Shown: piece after piece, positions 1-12,900 of the stretch | How positions within the stretch are numbered: position 1 is the stretch's first letter | Layout: each line of letters begins with the position of its first letter | Assembly: GCA_963573305.1 (NCBI GenBank) | Contig: OY754327.1 | Span: 187,124,386 to 187,188,385, forward strand | DNA: 64,000 nucleotides | DNA from: Pyrrhosoma nymphula | Lineage: Eukaryota > Arthropoda > Insecta > Odonata > Coenagrionidae | Reading direction: 5' to 3' | Notes under the pieces: generated by a model | The model's database searches: none | What the model saw: the letters and a program-made list of their open reading frames with translations, nothing else | What the model was told of the DNA's origin: nothing | Translations under genes and position numbers: made by a program

Positions 1-691
1 TGACGCGAGGAATGTAAGGGTCACTATAGAGGGAAGCGAAACCCAGGCATCAGGCTAGGTAGGAATGTCGAGGAAATAATTGGCGCGCCTTTGCAATTTC
101 ATGAAAGATGTATAACGTGTTTTAGGATGGGAATGAAGAATTTGTGCCATGAAGCATTGTGGTATAATATTTGTGTTTCCATGTTTATATGGCCAAGAGT
201 TGTGGCGAGTAAGTGAGAAAATAAGTTGATGAATATTGATTCTATTGATTGATTGAATAAGAATTCAGAAAATAAGTTGTTGAATATTGATTCTAATCTA
301 ACCTGGAGCCACGTCTCCTTCGGTGGCGTCGGAGGAAGTCCCCCCTCTGACGTGAGCTGAGGAGATTTCCCGTGTATAGCGGGTTTAAGGAGTAGCACTC
401 CTGGGCAACTGGCCCGAATTGTGCTAGTGTTTAAATTTCTTGTGTATTGGGGTAGTTCCAATTTGCGTTTTCGTTGTGGTGATTTTTTTTGTGGACTGTG
501 GATGTTCCGGAGTTTTAGTGACTGTGTTGATATTTGCTACTATTTGTTATATTTTGGGTTCTGGTATTGGACGAGTATGTTGTTGTATGTTTTAAATTCA
601 TTCATGGGTGCATATTGAATTTTAGTGACTTGTTTTGTGCTGAAGTTAAAATTGTCCTGTGTCCAATTTTAATTTTGCAGGGGGGAGTGGA
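1..691. other. Low-complexity flank of LTR; no gene
   Basis: No convincing gene. An imperfect direct duplication is seen around 215-295, where two copies of a segment reading AAATAAGTTG.TGAATATTGATTCT lie about 50 bases apart. From about 420 the plus strand is T/G-rich. Because the stretch ends in a purine run directly against the LTR start, it could be the 3' internal region of an LTR element. The short open frame at 421-618 encodes a hydrophobic peptide without recognisable domain. Confidence 0.35.
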
Positions 692-1063
692 TGTAAGAGG
701 CGGTTAGACGCCGTTAAGCGGTATCCTTTCCCACGTCCTGCCTTCCTTCTAGTTTACCCTTGCGTTGCAGTTTCCCCTCCCACATGCCACCCGTTTCCGG
801 CCGCCTCTTGCTCTCCTGCCTGCCCATGTAAGGTAAAGTAGACTTTGCACCCTTGCTATGACGATTGTCAGCCAATGGGCTGTGGGTGCGTGGTCACATG
901 GGTACGCGGTGTGGAGGAGATGGGACGCGCACTCTCGGCAGTTGGCGTCATGATGTACAAGGAGTAAGTTGAATAAACGTGTTTAACCAGACGACGGAGT
1001 TTTCCTGCATGTTCCCTTCCATCCTCCGGGGAACCGACAGCCCGATGTCCTAGATATCTTACA
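692..1063 (+). mobile_element. LTR of a retrotransposon, with purine tract upstream and primer-binding-like site downstream
   Basis: The 372-bp segment starts TGTAAGAGGCGG and ends GATATCTTACA, giving perfect 7-base inverted termini (TGTAAGA/TCTTACA). Directly upstream lies a purine run AGGGGGGAGTGGA (679-691), which looks like a polypurine tract. Directly downstream, from 1064, is CTGGTACCATAAGGAAAC, which resembles a tRNA primer-binding site of BEL/Pao or gypsy type. An AATAAA lies near 971. No gag or pol is seen next to it. Family assignment is inference. Confidence 0.6.
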
Positions 1064-1099
1064 CTGGTACCATAAGGAAACTCGTATTATCATCTTTGA

Positions 1100-2399
1100 T
1101 TTCTAAATCAATCAAAGCAAAGCTGTTTGACATTAGCCCTCTGATTTCCTACTCGCACGAGGTAGGTAGGTAACCATTTTAAGAATTTCACTTCTTTCTT
1201 AGTTTCTTAATCTTTGAGTCTAACTCACGCTGTTTCACTTCGAGCTCTTTCTTTTACTTCTCAAAGTCTTCCAATTTTTCTCTCTTCCTTTTATTCTCCT
1301 CTCACTCATATCTGCTTAGCTTTTCTAATTCACTCTCCTTTTTTCTCTTCATTTCCAGTGCTTCCTTATATTTTGAGCTAGCGCCGCGAGCGTAGCGGAC
1401 CATTTCTTGGTCAACAACAATAGCATGCTCACCCCCTGCATCTTGTATGCCATCCCATGCTCTTCTGAGGGCTATCAGGGTCTCTTCGTGCAAGTTCTCG
1501 ACAAGCATTTCCTTATTAATGGAAAAGCCAGCTTCAACAAAGGCATTTCCGTGGGAAAACAGAAGAAGGATTTTCACAGCTTCCCACAAATCTTTGAATT
1601 CTTCCTTGCCCTTAACACGTTCAGGACCGAGGACACACACGCTGCGTCCTGGCGTGCACCCACCAGGACCCGCGGATGCAGCGTGTGCGTCCTGAAGTGT
1701 GTTAAAGAAGTGTGTTTAAATGCCGTATTAAATTTTTTCTTTTTTTTGGCCCCTGGGGATAGGTATCCATATTCAGGGCGGTCCTGAAAGTGTTAAGATG
1801 TCCAGCAAAGAAACGGTCAAGCCTCGATTTGCTATGACTGAACTTAGCGAGCTGAGTTTTACTAGCTTGAGAGACAAACGACTTGTATTGGACACTGGCG
1901 TGATCTGATTGTAAGGGGGGATAGATGGCGATTCGCCATAAGTATCCCCATGAAAGTGTCGAAATCAGTCTTGCACTGCTCTGGTCTCGTGGTAATTTTG
2001 CTGAGGTCCAGGGATGTAGCTGCTTTGAAGATCTTTCCCTGCTGTTGTGTTGCTGTCCGTCTCACAACACTCCCCCTCCATGCAGCCTGCAGCCGAGTCC
2101 AGCCAAGCCGACACTAGCTGAGCAGAGAGGGCGAAGTGAGAGGAAAGAGAGGGGGGCTACTTCGGCAGCCAAGCCGGTCCGATGCGAGCCCATGCATGAA
2201 TGAGCGCACCAGCCGAAAGGAGCGAGAGCATAGAGCAAGGATGCACTGTGTTGCACGGTATATGGCGCTAACCAATTATTAATTCCCACATTTCAAAAAA
2301 GATTCCGAGATCCCAGATGTTTCCCTGTCTTTTCCCTGTCCAATTCCGTTGCATTTCATTTCCCTGTTTTCCTTGTTTTCCCTGTTTGCGGGCACCCTG
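1100..2399 (-). pseudogene. hAT-superfamily transposase remnant (C-terminal half plus element end)
   Basis: Minus-strand frames encode 'FKDLWEAVKILLLFSHGNA', then 'VEAGFSINKEMLVENL', the typical dimerisation region of hAT-type transposases. A Lys/Glu-rich tail follows toward 1100. Upstream on the minus strand (2060-1862) further related coding is visible ('SLDLSKITTRPEQCKTDF'). A hAT-type terminus, CAGGGTGCCCGC read on the minus strand, lies at 2399. The coding part is broken by stops and by a 177-bp piggyBac-like MITE at 1616-1792. The lower terminus was not found. Confidence 0.6.
1616..1792. mobile_element. piggyBac-like MITE with TTAA target duplication
   Basis: TTAA (1612-1615) precedes the terminal sequence CACGTTCAGGACCG. 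At the other end, CGGTCCTGAAAGTG (1779-1792) is followed by TTAA (1793-1796). The termini are inverted repeats matching 13 of 14 bases. Inside, a second inverted pair (about 1630-1649 and 1674-1693) can form a long hairpin. TTAA target sites are the signature of piggyBac elements. No transposase is encoded. The element interrupts the surrounding hAT remnant and is therefore younger. Confidence 0.75.
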
Positions 2400-2651
2400 A
2401 ATAGGATTAAACAAGAGCAGGTTCAAGAAAAAGCCCAAGAACAGCAACAGGACCGAAACAGCAGGGAAAAACAAGATTTAGAAAAGGCTTCAATGAACAA
2501 GAACAAAATTAAAGAGGCAGAGTCACAGTCATTACTGGGGAGATTGAGGAATTGTTTGACATTGAAGAAACCAATAACATACATTGAGTGCATCATGGTT
2601 GTTGAAGCATTCGTCAACAAAAATATAATAGGGCTAAGCCAGAGATAACCG
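2400..2651. other. Unassigned sequence joining hAT end and Copia fragment
   Basis: The plus strand contains a Lys/Gln/Glu-rich open frame (2349-2648) of no recognised family. The last codons before 2652 (LSQR, a stop, then P) fit the S-R/K-R-Q-P motif that precedes Copia RNase H, so the right end belongs to the Copia remnant. Confidence 0.4.
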
Positions 2652-2985
2652 ATGGTTGCTACAACTACGGAAGCTGAGATTGTGGCTGCAAGCGAAGCGA
2701 CACAATAAGCAATTTGGCTGACACGGCTGTTCAAGCAAATTAGACCACTGAAGTTTCAGCCAATTTTGCAAGTAGGCAATTCAGCAGCAGTAAAATTGGC
2801 ATAGAATCCAGTTTCATAAAAGTACGAAACGCCTTGCCATTAAACATTTCTTCGTTTGGGAGAAGATAGCAGAAGGCAAGCTGGGCATCCAACAAGTTTC
2901 AACTGAAAAGCAAGCAGCGGACATAATCACAAAACCATTAGCAAGGACTTGTTTGAATATTTTGCGTGATAAGTTGGGTCTATAA
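2630..2985 (+). pseudogene. Ty1/Copia retrotransposon RNase H remnant
   Basis: The plus strand reads 'MVATTTEAEIVAASEATQ', then 'AIWLTRLFKQI', matching the Copia RNase H core (S/T-T-x-A-E-x-x-A-x-x-E-A). After stops and frameshifts, the end reads 'EGKLGIQQVSTEKQAADI' and 'ITKPLARTCLNILRDKLGL' in shifted frames, the standard Copia C-terminus. The expected V-D-N motif is decayed ('LQVGNSAAVKLA'). No LTR of matching type is recognised nearby. Clearly inactive. Confidence 0.8.
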
Positions 2986-3763
2986 TAAATATTGCACATG
3001 TATTGGGTTCTTAAAAGGCCTCGATTTTGAAAGACATTAAGTAATCGGTTTTAAAGAGTTGTTAATTAAAATCAACATGGGAAAGTGTTGAAATACTAAA
3101 TTAGTTATCAAAATGTTAATATAAAATAATATTTGAAAGACAATAGAGTGTCATGGAGGGCAAGTTTGTTTACAAAACGATTGGAATTCTCACTAAAACC
3201 AGACACTAACAAAATTTGTTAGTGATACGAATTAAATCACTTTTTTTAAAAATCGGTGTCTGTGAGTTGATTTGATTAGTTAAGATTAATAAAACTCAAT
3301 ATTATACCTTCTTTTTTGCAATAATTCACACATTTTTATGGTAATTGTTGAAAAAAATAAATAAAAATGCAACTCAAAACACAAAAGCAGCTCACTTGCT
3401 CCAGCCATGCCGTTATGGCTTTGGAATCATATCTTTTTAATCTACAAAAGCCAGAATTAATCTAACTTCTTTCATTTTTAATATAATAAGCTGGATCGAA
3501 CAGCACTGAGAGAATGGCTGTATTTTTTCCAAGCACACCAAGGTGAAGCACAGGGAGGAAACGCTTGTTGTGGCATTTGATTTGAGGCATGAAAACCATA
3601 GATCAACACTAGGAGAGAGTGCATGCTGATACCATAGGGCACCAACAGATGTAGATCACACTAGGTACTTAAGATGGTTAAGCCCCCCCCTGTAGAATCG
3701 AAAACCTAACTCCATACCCGAATGTTTAGGCATTTGTTAAAAAATAATTAACAAATAACTTAC
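2986..3763. other. Intronic AT-rich sequence, no gene
   Basis: This is the start of the intron downstream of the last visible exon. It holds a short perfect hairpin (CACTAACAAA, one-base loop, TTTGTTAGTG) near 3205-3226 and several A/T runs. No coding similarity was seen. Confidence 0.5.
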
Positions 3764-3934
3764 CTATTATTGAGACCCTGATGTAATCTGTGGGCCCCTT
3801 GCTGTGAATGATAACGGCATCGTCCACAGTAGTCTTGAATTCAAAGTAGATGTCTCCACTGTGTCCCATGTCAAAGGCAGGCAGGTTGATGGTGGCATCA
3901 GTGACCCGAAATGTCACAACATTAGCAAAAAGTC
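3764..3934 (-). CDS. Nrx-IV: Nrx-IV exon: LamG3, N-terminal part (last exon in window)
   Basis: Phase 2 start, phase 1 end, 56 full codons. Acceptor CTCACAG, donor GTAAGT. Motifs: 'NVVTFRVTDATINLPAFDMG' followed by 'GDIYFEFKTTVDDAVIIHSK' and 'DYIRVSII'. This is the usual LamG opening (F...L-P-x-F then the F-x-F-x-T..D strand pair). No continuing exon was recognised below 3764; the following exon needs to start with two bases completing a glycine-type codon. Confidence 0.92.
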
Positions 3935-6900
3935 CTGTGAGAATAAAAGGCGTCTCAAAAGTCACATCGAGCCAGTAATTGCCAGAAATTAATACTTCTA
4001 ACTATAACCCAACTTATACACAATATATTATAAAAAACCTAGCTAAACCGGTTGCTTACTTAATAATAATTACATTTATTTAGTTATCTTTTGTGGCTTG
4101 GGTTTCTTTTTAAATTAATAAAAAATCATGGGTTCAAACACACAAGATGACAATGCCTACACCACGTCCTCGGGAGTTCTTGACAACTAGGAAAATCCCT
4201 TGAAATATCTCCATGAAAACACCGGGAGTACTCTTTGAATTTGACGTAATTTGGGCATTTCTCCTCGACTCTCCACGTTGTTACCAGACATAGCATGGAA
4301 TACTATGGGGGTTGTTTTGAGGAATCGTTAACTTAGCATACATTAAGTATTTGAGGGCATCACAATAGAATATCATAATGTTCCATGACAAATTATGAAA
4401 TTCTTATTTCAGTCGACATTTGTTCACTCCTGCTTTGAACTTGTTCATCATTTCTTATTACTTTAATTATATTTGCTCATGTTTCCATCAAACCATCTCA
4501 GCTCCAATCCGATAAAATTTCTTTGAAAAGTTTTACATGCATATGACTCATAGTGGCCAAGTAAACAGATATGTAAAGATTGCTTTTAATTTTCAGTTGT
4601 AAATATTCAGGGTCTTTTTTTCTATTTTCTATACTTCCAAGCCATTTTCATTGGAATTGACCAATCATACTGCAATTTTTTAAAATTTCTTTGAAAACTT
4701 AACTTTTTTCCTGAAAAATCTGGAATACTTAAAAAGATATAGGCAAAAAGAAATCAAGTAACTATTCTTAAACAGGAGTAATAGCAGTGATGATGACATC
4801 GGCTGAGTCTGAAATTTAGAAATGGTTTCTGAATGATAGATCTTCTGATAAAAACACTTGCAGTGCAGAGTCCCTCAATTTCTTTTGTAAATTTCACATG
4901 CTTATGGGCCTATTATTGCTTCAACTAAAACCTCAGCCATAAATGTAAGCTTAACGTTGACAAGTTTTATGCTAAAAAGGATATAACTTTTGATTTACAG
5001 CGTAATGGCTGCAGACCACCTTTAAAAGGAAGCCACTACTCAATGCACATTGACGCTGAAAAGCCTTAATAGCATTTATTTCTTCACATGGAATTTGCAT
5101 ATCTTTTAGAAATAATCTATGATGGAAGATAATTTCCTATTTTCAAAATTCTGATGCACCCTCCGCAACCAAAACCTAACTTTTCAATGATATGTTTCAT
5201 AGGGCTAAAGACAAGTATTTATTGCCATCCTGATTATGATCTGCCTTCTTTCCACAACAGAAACTACAGTAGATTCCGGTTAATTGGGACACATCGGGAC
5301 TGGTGTACTTTGTCCCAATTAAGCGGCTGTCCCGCTTTTATCCGAAATATCACGTAAATATGTTTCAATAAGCGTTGAAATGAAAGTCAGAAAGCTAAAT
5401 GACAATCGAAACGCAAAATGTTTAATTGCATAGTATTTAAACAATTAATTAATAAGAAAACATACATGATAAACATTTTTGGAAACCTTGTGTTATAAAA
5501 AAATCTCTTGGCATCGATCTACTTCGGATAAATTCCCTTTTCGAAATCCTGCAAAAGAAGGATTTGTGATTAGATATAGAATTAACGATGGAATAATAGA
5601 AAAGAATAATTGATGATCTAAAGCTTCATTTGCATAGAAAACAGGGAGTATTTATTTAATTTGTAGCTCCTAGTTGAAGGAATTAGTCCAGGGTGTTCTT
5701 CTTCATTCTCTTCACTCTCGTCGCGCATACAAGGTCGGCACAGGCATCTGAGGATGATATCGGACTTCCTTCGTTGCCCTCTTGCATGAAGTAGCGTCAC
5801 AACCCATCAATAAATTTCCTGACATCTGCAGAAGTCACTCGGCTACACTGAGATACGTCTTCATCTCCATCAGTCTCCTCGTCTTCAACCAAACCTTGTT
5901 GTCTCGCTAGTATAGTTTCCACTATATCATCTTATCTGCTATCATTGTTGTCATAACAGTCCACATTGGAGTCGATCCTTTCAAACTCCTTAAAGTTCTT
6001 TACTTGACGCAGCTCGGAAGCAGATTCATTTTTACTTTCACATTCAAGTTCTTCCGATATTTCTGCACTTGAGTGCTTAAAACCTCAATGAATGAAACAA
6101 TTTCTAATCGTTTTACTGGTGACTTCTCGCCTGCTATCTGCCAAAAACGTTACTTCTTGCAGGACGTTCACCTTTGAGCTCACTTCCTTGGCAGTTGAAG
6201 ACGCTGTCAGAAGATTATCTTCCATTGATGCTAGAATTGATTGATCAATGAATTTTGCGCGGTATATTGTTTTCAAATTTTTGATGATCCCATGTCTATT
6301 GGTTGGATAAGAGATGTTGTGTTGGCTGGTAAAAATTCCAGGCAGAAAAATTCCATGTTTTTTAAGACGTTGGAGCAATTAGGGTGTGCCGTACAATTAT
6401 CCAGAATAAGAATCACTTTCCTCGATTTCCGCACTAGTTCCTTATCCCAACTGCTTAACTAATGACTGAAGAGGCCTGCAATCATCCACGCATTTTTATT
6501 GGCGTAATATTCCACCGGTAAGCTGTTCATTCAAAACCTCTTAAAGCAGCGTGGGCTAGTACTTTTTCCAATCACCAAAAGTTTCCTTTTATCACTTCCC
6601 GACATGTTTGAGCAGCACCAAACAGTAATCCGTTCCATCGCTTCTTTAGACCCACTTAGGGTAAAGGTGAGATTTTGGTTCCGATAGGTCTGTTGAAAGT
6701 GGGTGAAAATCGTGTTAACGCTGGCGAGACGAAAGCTCACATTTACTCCACTCAGTTCCACATAACTGTAGCAAAGAAAGCCATTAGGTGGCTCGGTAAT
6801 ACAGGCCGGTTTCATCGGCGTTGTACACATCATCTGCACAGAATTCCTGAAGTAGGGTGTGTAGCCTCTTACATCTCCATTCCTCTGCACATACAAAATC

Positions 6901-9900
6901 AGCAGTATGTTTTTCTCCGTGAGCATTTTTGAATTTTATTTCGTTTCTACTCTTCCGTCTAGAGAGCCAACCATCTCTTGACTTGAAATCAGTATGGCCA
7001 AGCTTCAAAGCTAATTCCTACGACTTATTTTTTACATAGGTGCACTGAAACTAACTCCTCGTCCACTAACAATGGAAAAACATTGATGAAAAGCGTCCTC
7101 GACATCAGGATCTTTACCTTGGCGTTGGCGTTTTTGGGTAGCACCTGGTTTCCTTTTACTGACTGCTCCAATCTTCTCTAAGTTTATCCTGCTGCTGTAT
7201 TAATCGGGCTATCGTTGATTTTGGCACTCTTGTTATCTCCGCCAAACAACGAAGACTGGTTTGAGGTAGATGGTCCTTAATTCGGTCCAGTATTGTAATT
7301 TTTGCAGCCATTGAAAAATCCTTACTCTGCGTGTTAACCTGAATAAGGAACTTTTTCAGGAGAAATTTCGGGAAATGAGGAGGAATCACCTCCACCCTTC
7401 TTTCCTCAAAACATTTTATCTTATGACAGATCGCCTACAGCCTAACCTTCACCTTAATGGTATAATACGCTAATGAAGCCAAGTTGTCTACCTACACAGT
7501 ATGCACCTCCGTGACCACAAAATCTAAATCCACTTCTAGCTGGACTACCTAAGAACGAAGGTGAGTGTTCAAACAGTGAAGCATTAATTGAAAGCGCTTT
7601 CATGACTGACTTCGTTTAGCAACGGTAAATGAGACAGTAAAGGTTGCAATAGATTCCCTCATTGGAGATTGGTTCAAATGCATAGGGAAAATGTACCAAA
7701 TGATTTACAAAAGCTTAAAAATTTGTATTTCTTCAAGGGAGTAGGAGGCAAATACAGCCGATGCATGGCCCGATTAAGCGGCTTCCTGTCCCAATTAACC
7801 GGAGAAAACTCAGGGACTTTCTTCAATTGGGTTCTGTTCTTGATGATTTGTCCAGAATAAGCGGCTGTCCCAAATAACCGGTGTCCCGATTAACCGGAAT
7901 CTACTGTATTTCTGTTTTTCATTTGCCTATGTTTTCCCTAGCCCAGTATCATTTTATTCCATATCATAATCAAGACATGCTTTTCTTTTGAAATTTCATC
8001 TCAAGGATTTACTAAGGCGAAACCAGTCCATTTATAAAACCACTCTCACAAGGTTTCAGGAGCCAACTCATTGGTATTTATTTTAAAGTTTTTCACATTC
8101 TGAGACATGACACCATTGATACAATGATATCAAAGCTACTTTCATGAGATTAGTCAAAATTAACGCCATTTCCAAACACTTGGATATGGTCACGAATTCA
8201 GCTTTTAAGGCAAGGAATATCCAGGCATATAGGTAAATGAAGTCATGAACAGGTGGAGAGTAGCCACAGTGAAATTTCTTATTTTTGCGTGGATTAAAAC
8301 AAGTTATATTTTAGCAACTATAATGAATGCAAATGACACTCAAGATGAAATTCTAACACATTTTTTGTGCTCTGGACATTATGTTGTTTCTGCTAATGAT
8401 CTCAGGAAAAATCAACCAAACACCCCGTTAAAAAATTTCAGCTAAGGCTAAAACAAAAAAGAAAAATAGAGGGGGGATAAATAAAAATTATCAATCAGGG
8501 AGGCAGCCAAACTTACAAAAAAAAATGTAAAAGCAAATTTTCCAGGTTATCAAGTTCAAAACACACAAGGAATGTGAATGGTGATTACGTGTCTACATCT
8601 AGTGTAAGCAATTTGTGGTGGAGATCCAAATAAACTTATATATGTAGTAACAAATCAAACAGGTATATATTATACACCAACATATTTTTATTATTGAAAG
8701 CACAGCTCAGTTTATTAAAAATATTCTTGTTTCAGTGAAAGCCCGGTATAGTGAGTACGGCTTATTGCGAGAATCCCGTTTTAGCGAGTGATTGTCTTTG
8801 TACCACCAAAAGGCCTATGTTTTACATGTAAAATAAAGTGGATTTAGCGAGGCCAAAAAATTCCTTCCACGGTATACGCTCGGTATTACGACAGATATCT
8901 CTCGAGGGTGATGCACCACCTAGCAAAAATTAACTATTTTGTTTTGTATTATCTGTTAATTAAACTAAATATTCAAGATGTGAGCCATATCTGCAACTCC
9001 TAAAGCCAGTTATGTCCAAACATTAGTGATATACGGCCTTGAGTATGCAGTGCGCGCTCCCATTCCGCGCTTCCCGGCGGTGGTGCTGGCGGGGGCGGCT
9101 CTTCCGGCGGTGGTGCTGGCGGGGGCGGCTCTTCCGGCGGTGGTGCTGGCGGGGGCGGCTCTTCCGGCGGTGGCGCTTGCGGGGGCGGCTCTTCCGGCGG
9201 TGGCGGCGTGCGGGGCAGCTTCTCCTGGTGGGATGCGGCTTCCGGGTGCGGACGACGGCCGGAATGGTCCAAGAGTACTCCGGGCCGCAAGAGTGCGGGT
9301 GGAGGAAGAGTGCCGCGAGGTTGGCTTGCTTCGACCGGACGCGGGAGGGAGACCGCCGAGGAGTGATCTCTCTGCGACTGCGTTCCCTAGGACTCCCTTC
9401 TCCGTTGTGACTGCTAGGGTCCGGAGGTCCGCCTTATATGAGGATCCTGGGCAGGGCGGCGGCCAACCAGTGAGCTCCGTGAGAGTCACGTGGGGGAAGG
9501 GGTGAGCGTCGCTCTCCTCCTCCGCACGGGGGAGAAAGGGGTAGAGGGGAGGTGAGTGGGGGAGGGCGTGACGCACGGGAAAGTTCGCCACGTGGACGCT
9601 CAGCAGGGAGAGTGGGGGTGAGTGTGGTGGCGCGTGAACCACGAGCAAGACCGCCGCGTGGTCCCTTGGAGCGACGAGTGGGTTTGAATTATGCACCGCC
9701 GGGTAGGGCAAATCATGGTTAACATTCGAAAACTTGACAAATTTGATATAATCGTCATGATATATTCGCAAAATTATCCAAAAACTACAGTATACCTAAT
9801 ATTTTAATTCCGATTAGTTACGGTGTCTTTACAGCTTTCTTCGGCGATCGAAAAATAGAAGAACTGGAAGACAAACACAGAGACTGGATGAATTAATATT

Positions 9901-12900
9901 TTATGTAATGGAAAATGTCCTGTTTCTTTCTTAAAATTAGTTGATATTCCACCAGATTGTGCCTGAAACGACTTTTTTTGCTGTTTATCTTCGTCAAATA
10001 CCATGGAAACAAAAGAAAAACGGTAAATACGAACGACTATGAGAATTAGGTGGCTTTATTCAACACTTTCGAATACAACGAGCGCTCGATTTAGCGAGTG
10101 ATTTCCGAGGGATTATGAGCACTCGTTAAACCGGGCTTCCACTGTATATATATTTCAATAGAAATTAGGTAAAACAAAAAGATAAGAGGGAGTTAAATAC
10201 CCAAATTAATTACTGAATACAGTTGATGCAACTGGAAAAATGATGAGCAAGCATGAATTGTCAAATTAGTGAGGTAACGCTTACTCACCGTCGCCTTCGC
10301 AAATGAGGGGGCCAAGGGTGTATTTCCCCTCCTTTTCATCCAGTGGGTTCCCAGTGTCACCAAACCTCAACTGCCGCACAGGCAAGAACTCTTTCTGCGT
10401 GATGTCACCTCCGTCAGTCACCCAACTGTCAAGACCTGAGTGGCAACAAAAACAAACAAGCACTAAATCAAAACTGTTCTCGTCTAGCCAATCACTGAGA
10501 AGTTACCGTGTTTGAAACATAAATGCATGGCTGAGTATGTGCACACACTATGTCAAAAATGGTTTAAGACAAAAGAAAATTCCACCCAAATACAATTTAT
10601 AGTTCACATTTTAAAGGTAAATGATAGACACAAGGAATATTTTTACACATGCTATAGGACAGGGAATCAACAACTAACTGCCTAAAATTTAGCGGCAGTC
10701 AGGAGTATCTTCAACTACCTGCCTGACATTGTCACAATTAAGGTTAAGCTGTGTTTCTGGAAAACTCATGAATCTGAGATAATCAATTCAGATTAGTCAT
10801 TATTAACATATCTACAGCTGCTCACAAAAAAAATCGCTCCACTCTCTGATGCTACCCACTTGACACCCGAATCTCTCTCATGGCTTGATTAGATAGAGAT
10901 ATATCATAATGATATAGACATAGTCAAAAGTCTCGTGAAGCCATTTGACAATGACAACGGAACTCATATCACTTACAATTGGTACACTCTACATTACATA
11001 TCTCAATATCTTCTCATTGTAATAATTACATTGAAAACTTCCTGAATCAGAGCAGATTGAAAAAGAACCATTATTGCATTTTATTCCACGGAGAGCCCTT
11101 TTTAATGGTGAGCCTTTGTCCATTTAAACATAAGGAATTCTTCAGTGATAAACCTGACAAATTCAAATTTTTTGTATTGTGGTGTAATAACTAAGGATGG
11201 GTCGATTCTGAAGAAATAAAAACCAACCAAAACGGTACGTGATTTCAAATTTCCCGGGTGAGCGTGAGCACGCGCTCACACTCACTCGTGTTTCTTTTCT
11301 TTTGTCTTTTATTGCCTGTGTTCCTTTTCCATAGTGCGTGAAGGCATGGTGAAATACGTCCTCACCGATATTTGTGGAGATATTCAGTGGATTTATTTAT
11401 ACTGGTGGCAATTAACCTGTTAATTTTATTGTTATGTCTTCCCAAGTATGGAAATACTTTGCTACTGACGTTGGCAATGAAAATTACGCGAAATGTAATA
11501 TTTGCAACAAACTTATTTCACGTGGAGGAAAGAGTAAATAAATAACCAACCTCAACAAACACATTTCTGCGCAACACAATTTCAATTTAAACAGTGCCAT
11601 CCCCCAACCAAGTTTTCAACCTCCGACGTCACCCTTGAGTGTCACCGTTGATCCACCCGTGAGCCCTACGACTAGCGATTCTCTTTCATCATCCATTGAG
11701 TTTCAGTGTCATGAATCTTCCAATTTTCCATTTTCTTGGGAAAGCCCATCTCCCAAAGCATATCCAAAATGTATACCGTTGGGTGATAAGCTGCGTCAAC
11801 CGACACTGGGTGAATTTTGTGATAGAACAAGGAAATTCAAGCCAAATGATACACGATCAGTGAAGATCAATAGATTGATCATAGAGATGATCTGCTTAGA
11901 CCTTCAACCATTTAGTATTGTTGAAAATGTGGGCTTTAAGAACCTTATACACCACATCGAACCACCATACGTGATGCCCTCCAGAAAAATCCTTGGTAAA
12001 AAGTACCTAACGGAAATGTACAGTGCTGTCGCGAAGATGTTTAGAAGTTACTCCATTCCCGGAAGTTAGTCATACTGCTCAGAACATTTTAAATTTCAAT
12101 AGAGAGACATTACGTGGTTGGGGACTAACAGAAAAAATCGTTGCAGTGGTGAGAGACGGAGGCACAGACATCAAAGCTGCTTTGAAGAATTCCGAGTTCA
12201 AGGATATTAGTTGTACTGCACATTTGCTTCAAAATGTTGTAAAAGATGCCTTCCTAGATAATGCTAAAATCAGAAACATCATTACTAAATGCAAGAAGAT
12301 AGTAGGCAGCTTTAAACATTCATCAAAGCTTTCGAAGTTGTTGAGGCGCAATCAAAAACAACTTGGTCTGCCTGAACACCGGCTAATACAGGATGAGTCA
12401 ACGCGTTGGAACAGCACTCTGCACATGCTGAGAAGATTGGTTGAGCAGGAGAATGCCATAATTTTGATTTCAGGTTCACCTGATACAAAACTAAATGCTG
12501 AATTGAATGCTGATGAATGGCGAGTCACTGAGGCTGATGTGAAACTTCTGAAAGTCTTTGATGCTGCAACCTTTCAATTAAGTAAATCCACATCAACCTC
12601 ATCAGAGGTAAGCAACAGTACCGGTCTACTCAGGCAGCCAATGCATATTTTATAGTCTCCTTCCACAATTTCCAACTCAGTTTATAAAAATATTGTGTTT
12701 CCCTACAAGATAGGGGAAGTTCAATGTATTGTTTCTTCAAGTGACCATAGATGTTTAGTATAGAATAAAAAATAAAATATAAAAAATGTTACAGATGACA
12801 AAAATCTAATAAATTCACGTCATTGAATGTTTTAAAAATATTAGAATATATTTTGTTTGGCCAATATATTTACTATCTCTTTTGCAATGTCCTAAACATA

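Larger units (their letters stand above)
8733..10144. mobile_element. Non-autonomous Tigger-like element carrying a GC-rich insert
   Basis: The left end reads CAGTGAAAGCCCGGTATAGT (8733). The right end, reversed, reads CAGTGGAAGCCCGGTTTAAC (10144). These are inverted termini typical of Tigger/pogo relatives. TA follows the right end; the left flank is TT, so one target base has probably mutated. Subterminal 'TTTAGCGAGTGAT' occurs in inverted and direct forms on both sides. No transposase is recognised. The middle (about 9040-9720) is unusually GC-rich. Confidence 0.65.

Noticed and set aside
1302..1640. N-terminal residues of the 112-codon frame as part of the hAT protein
   Set aside because: The first residues come from the piggyBac-like MITE; hAT homology starts only after about 1612.
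9010..9771. 253-codon minus-strand and 159-codon plus-strand open frames
   Set aside because: Both overlap a GC-rich tandem repeat with a period divisible by three. No domain, and mutual overlap on opposite strands.
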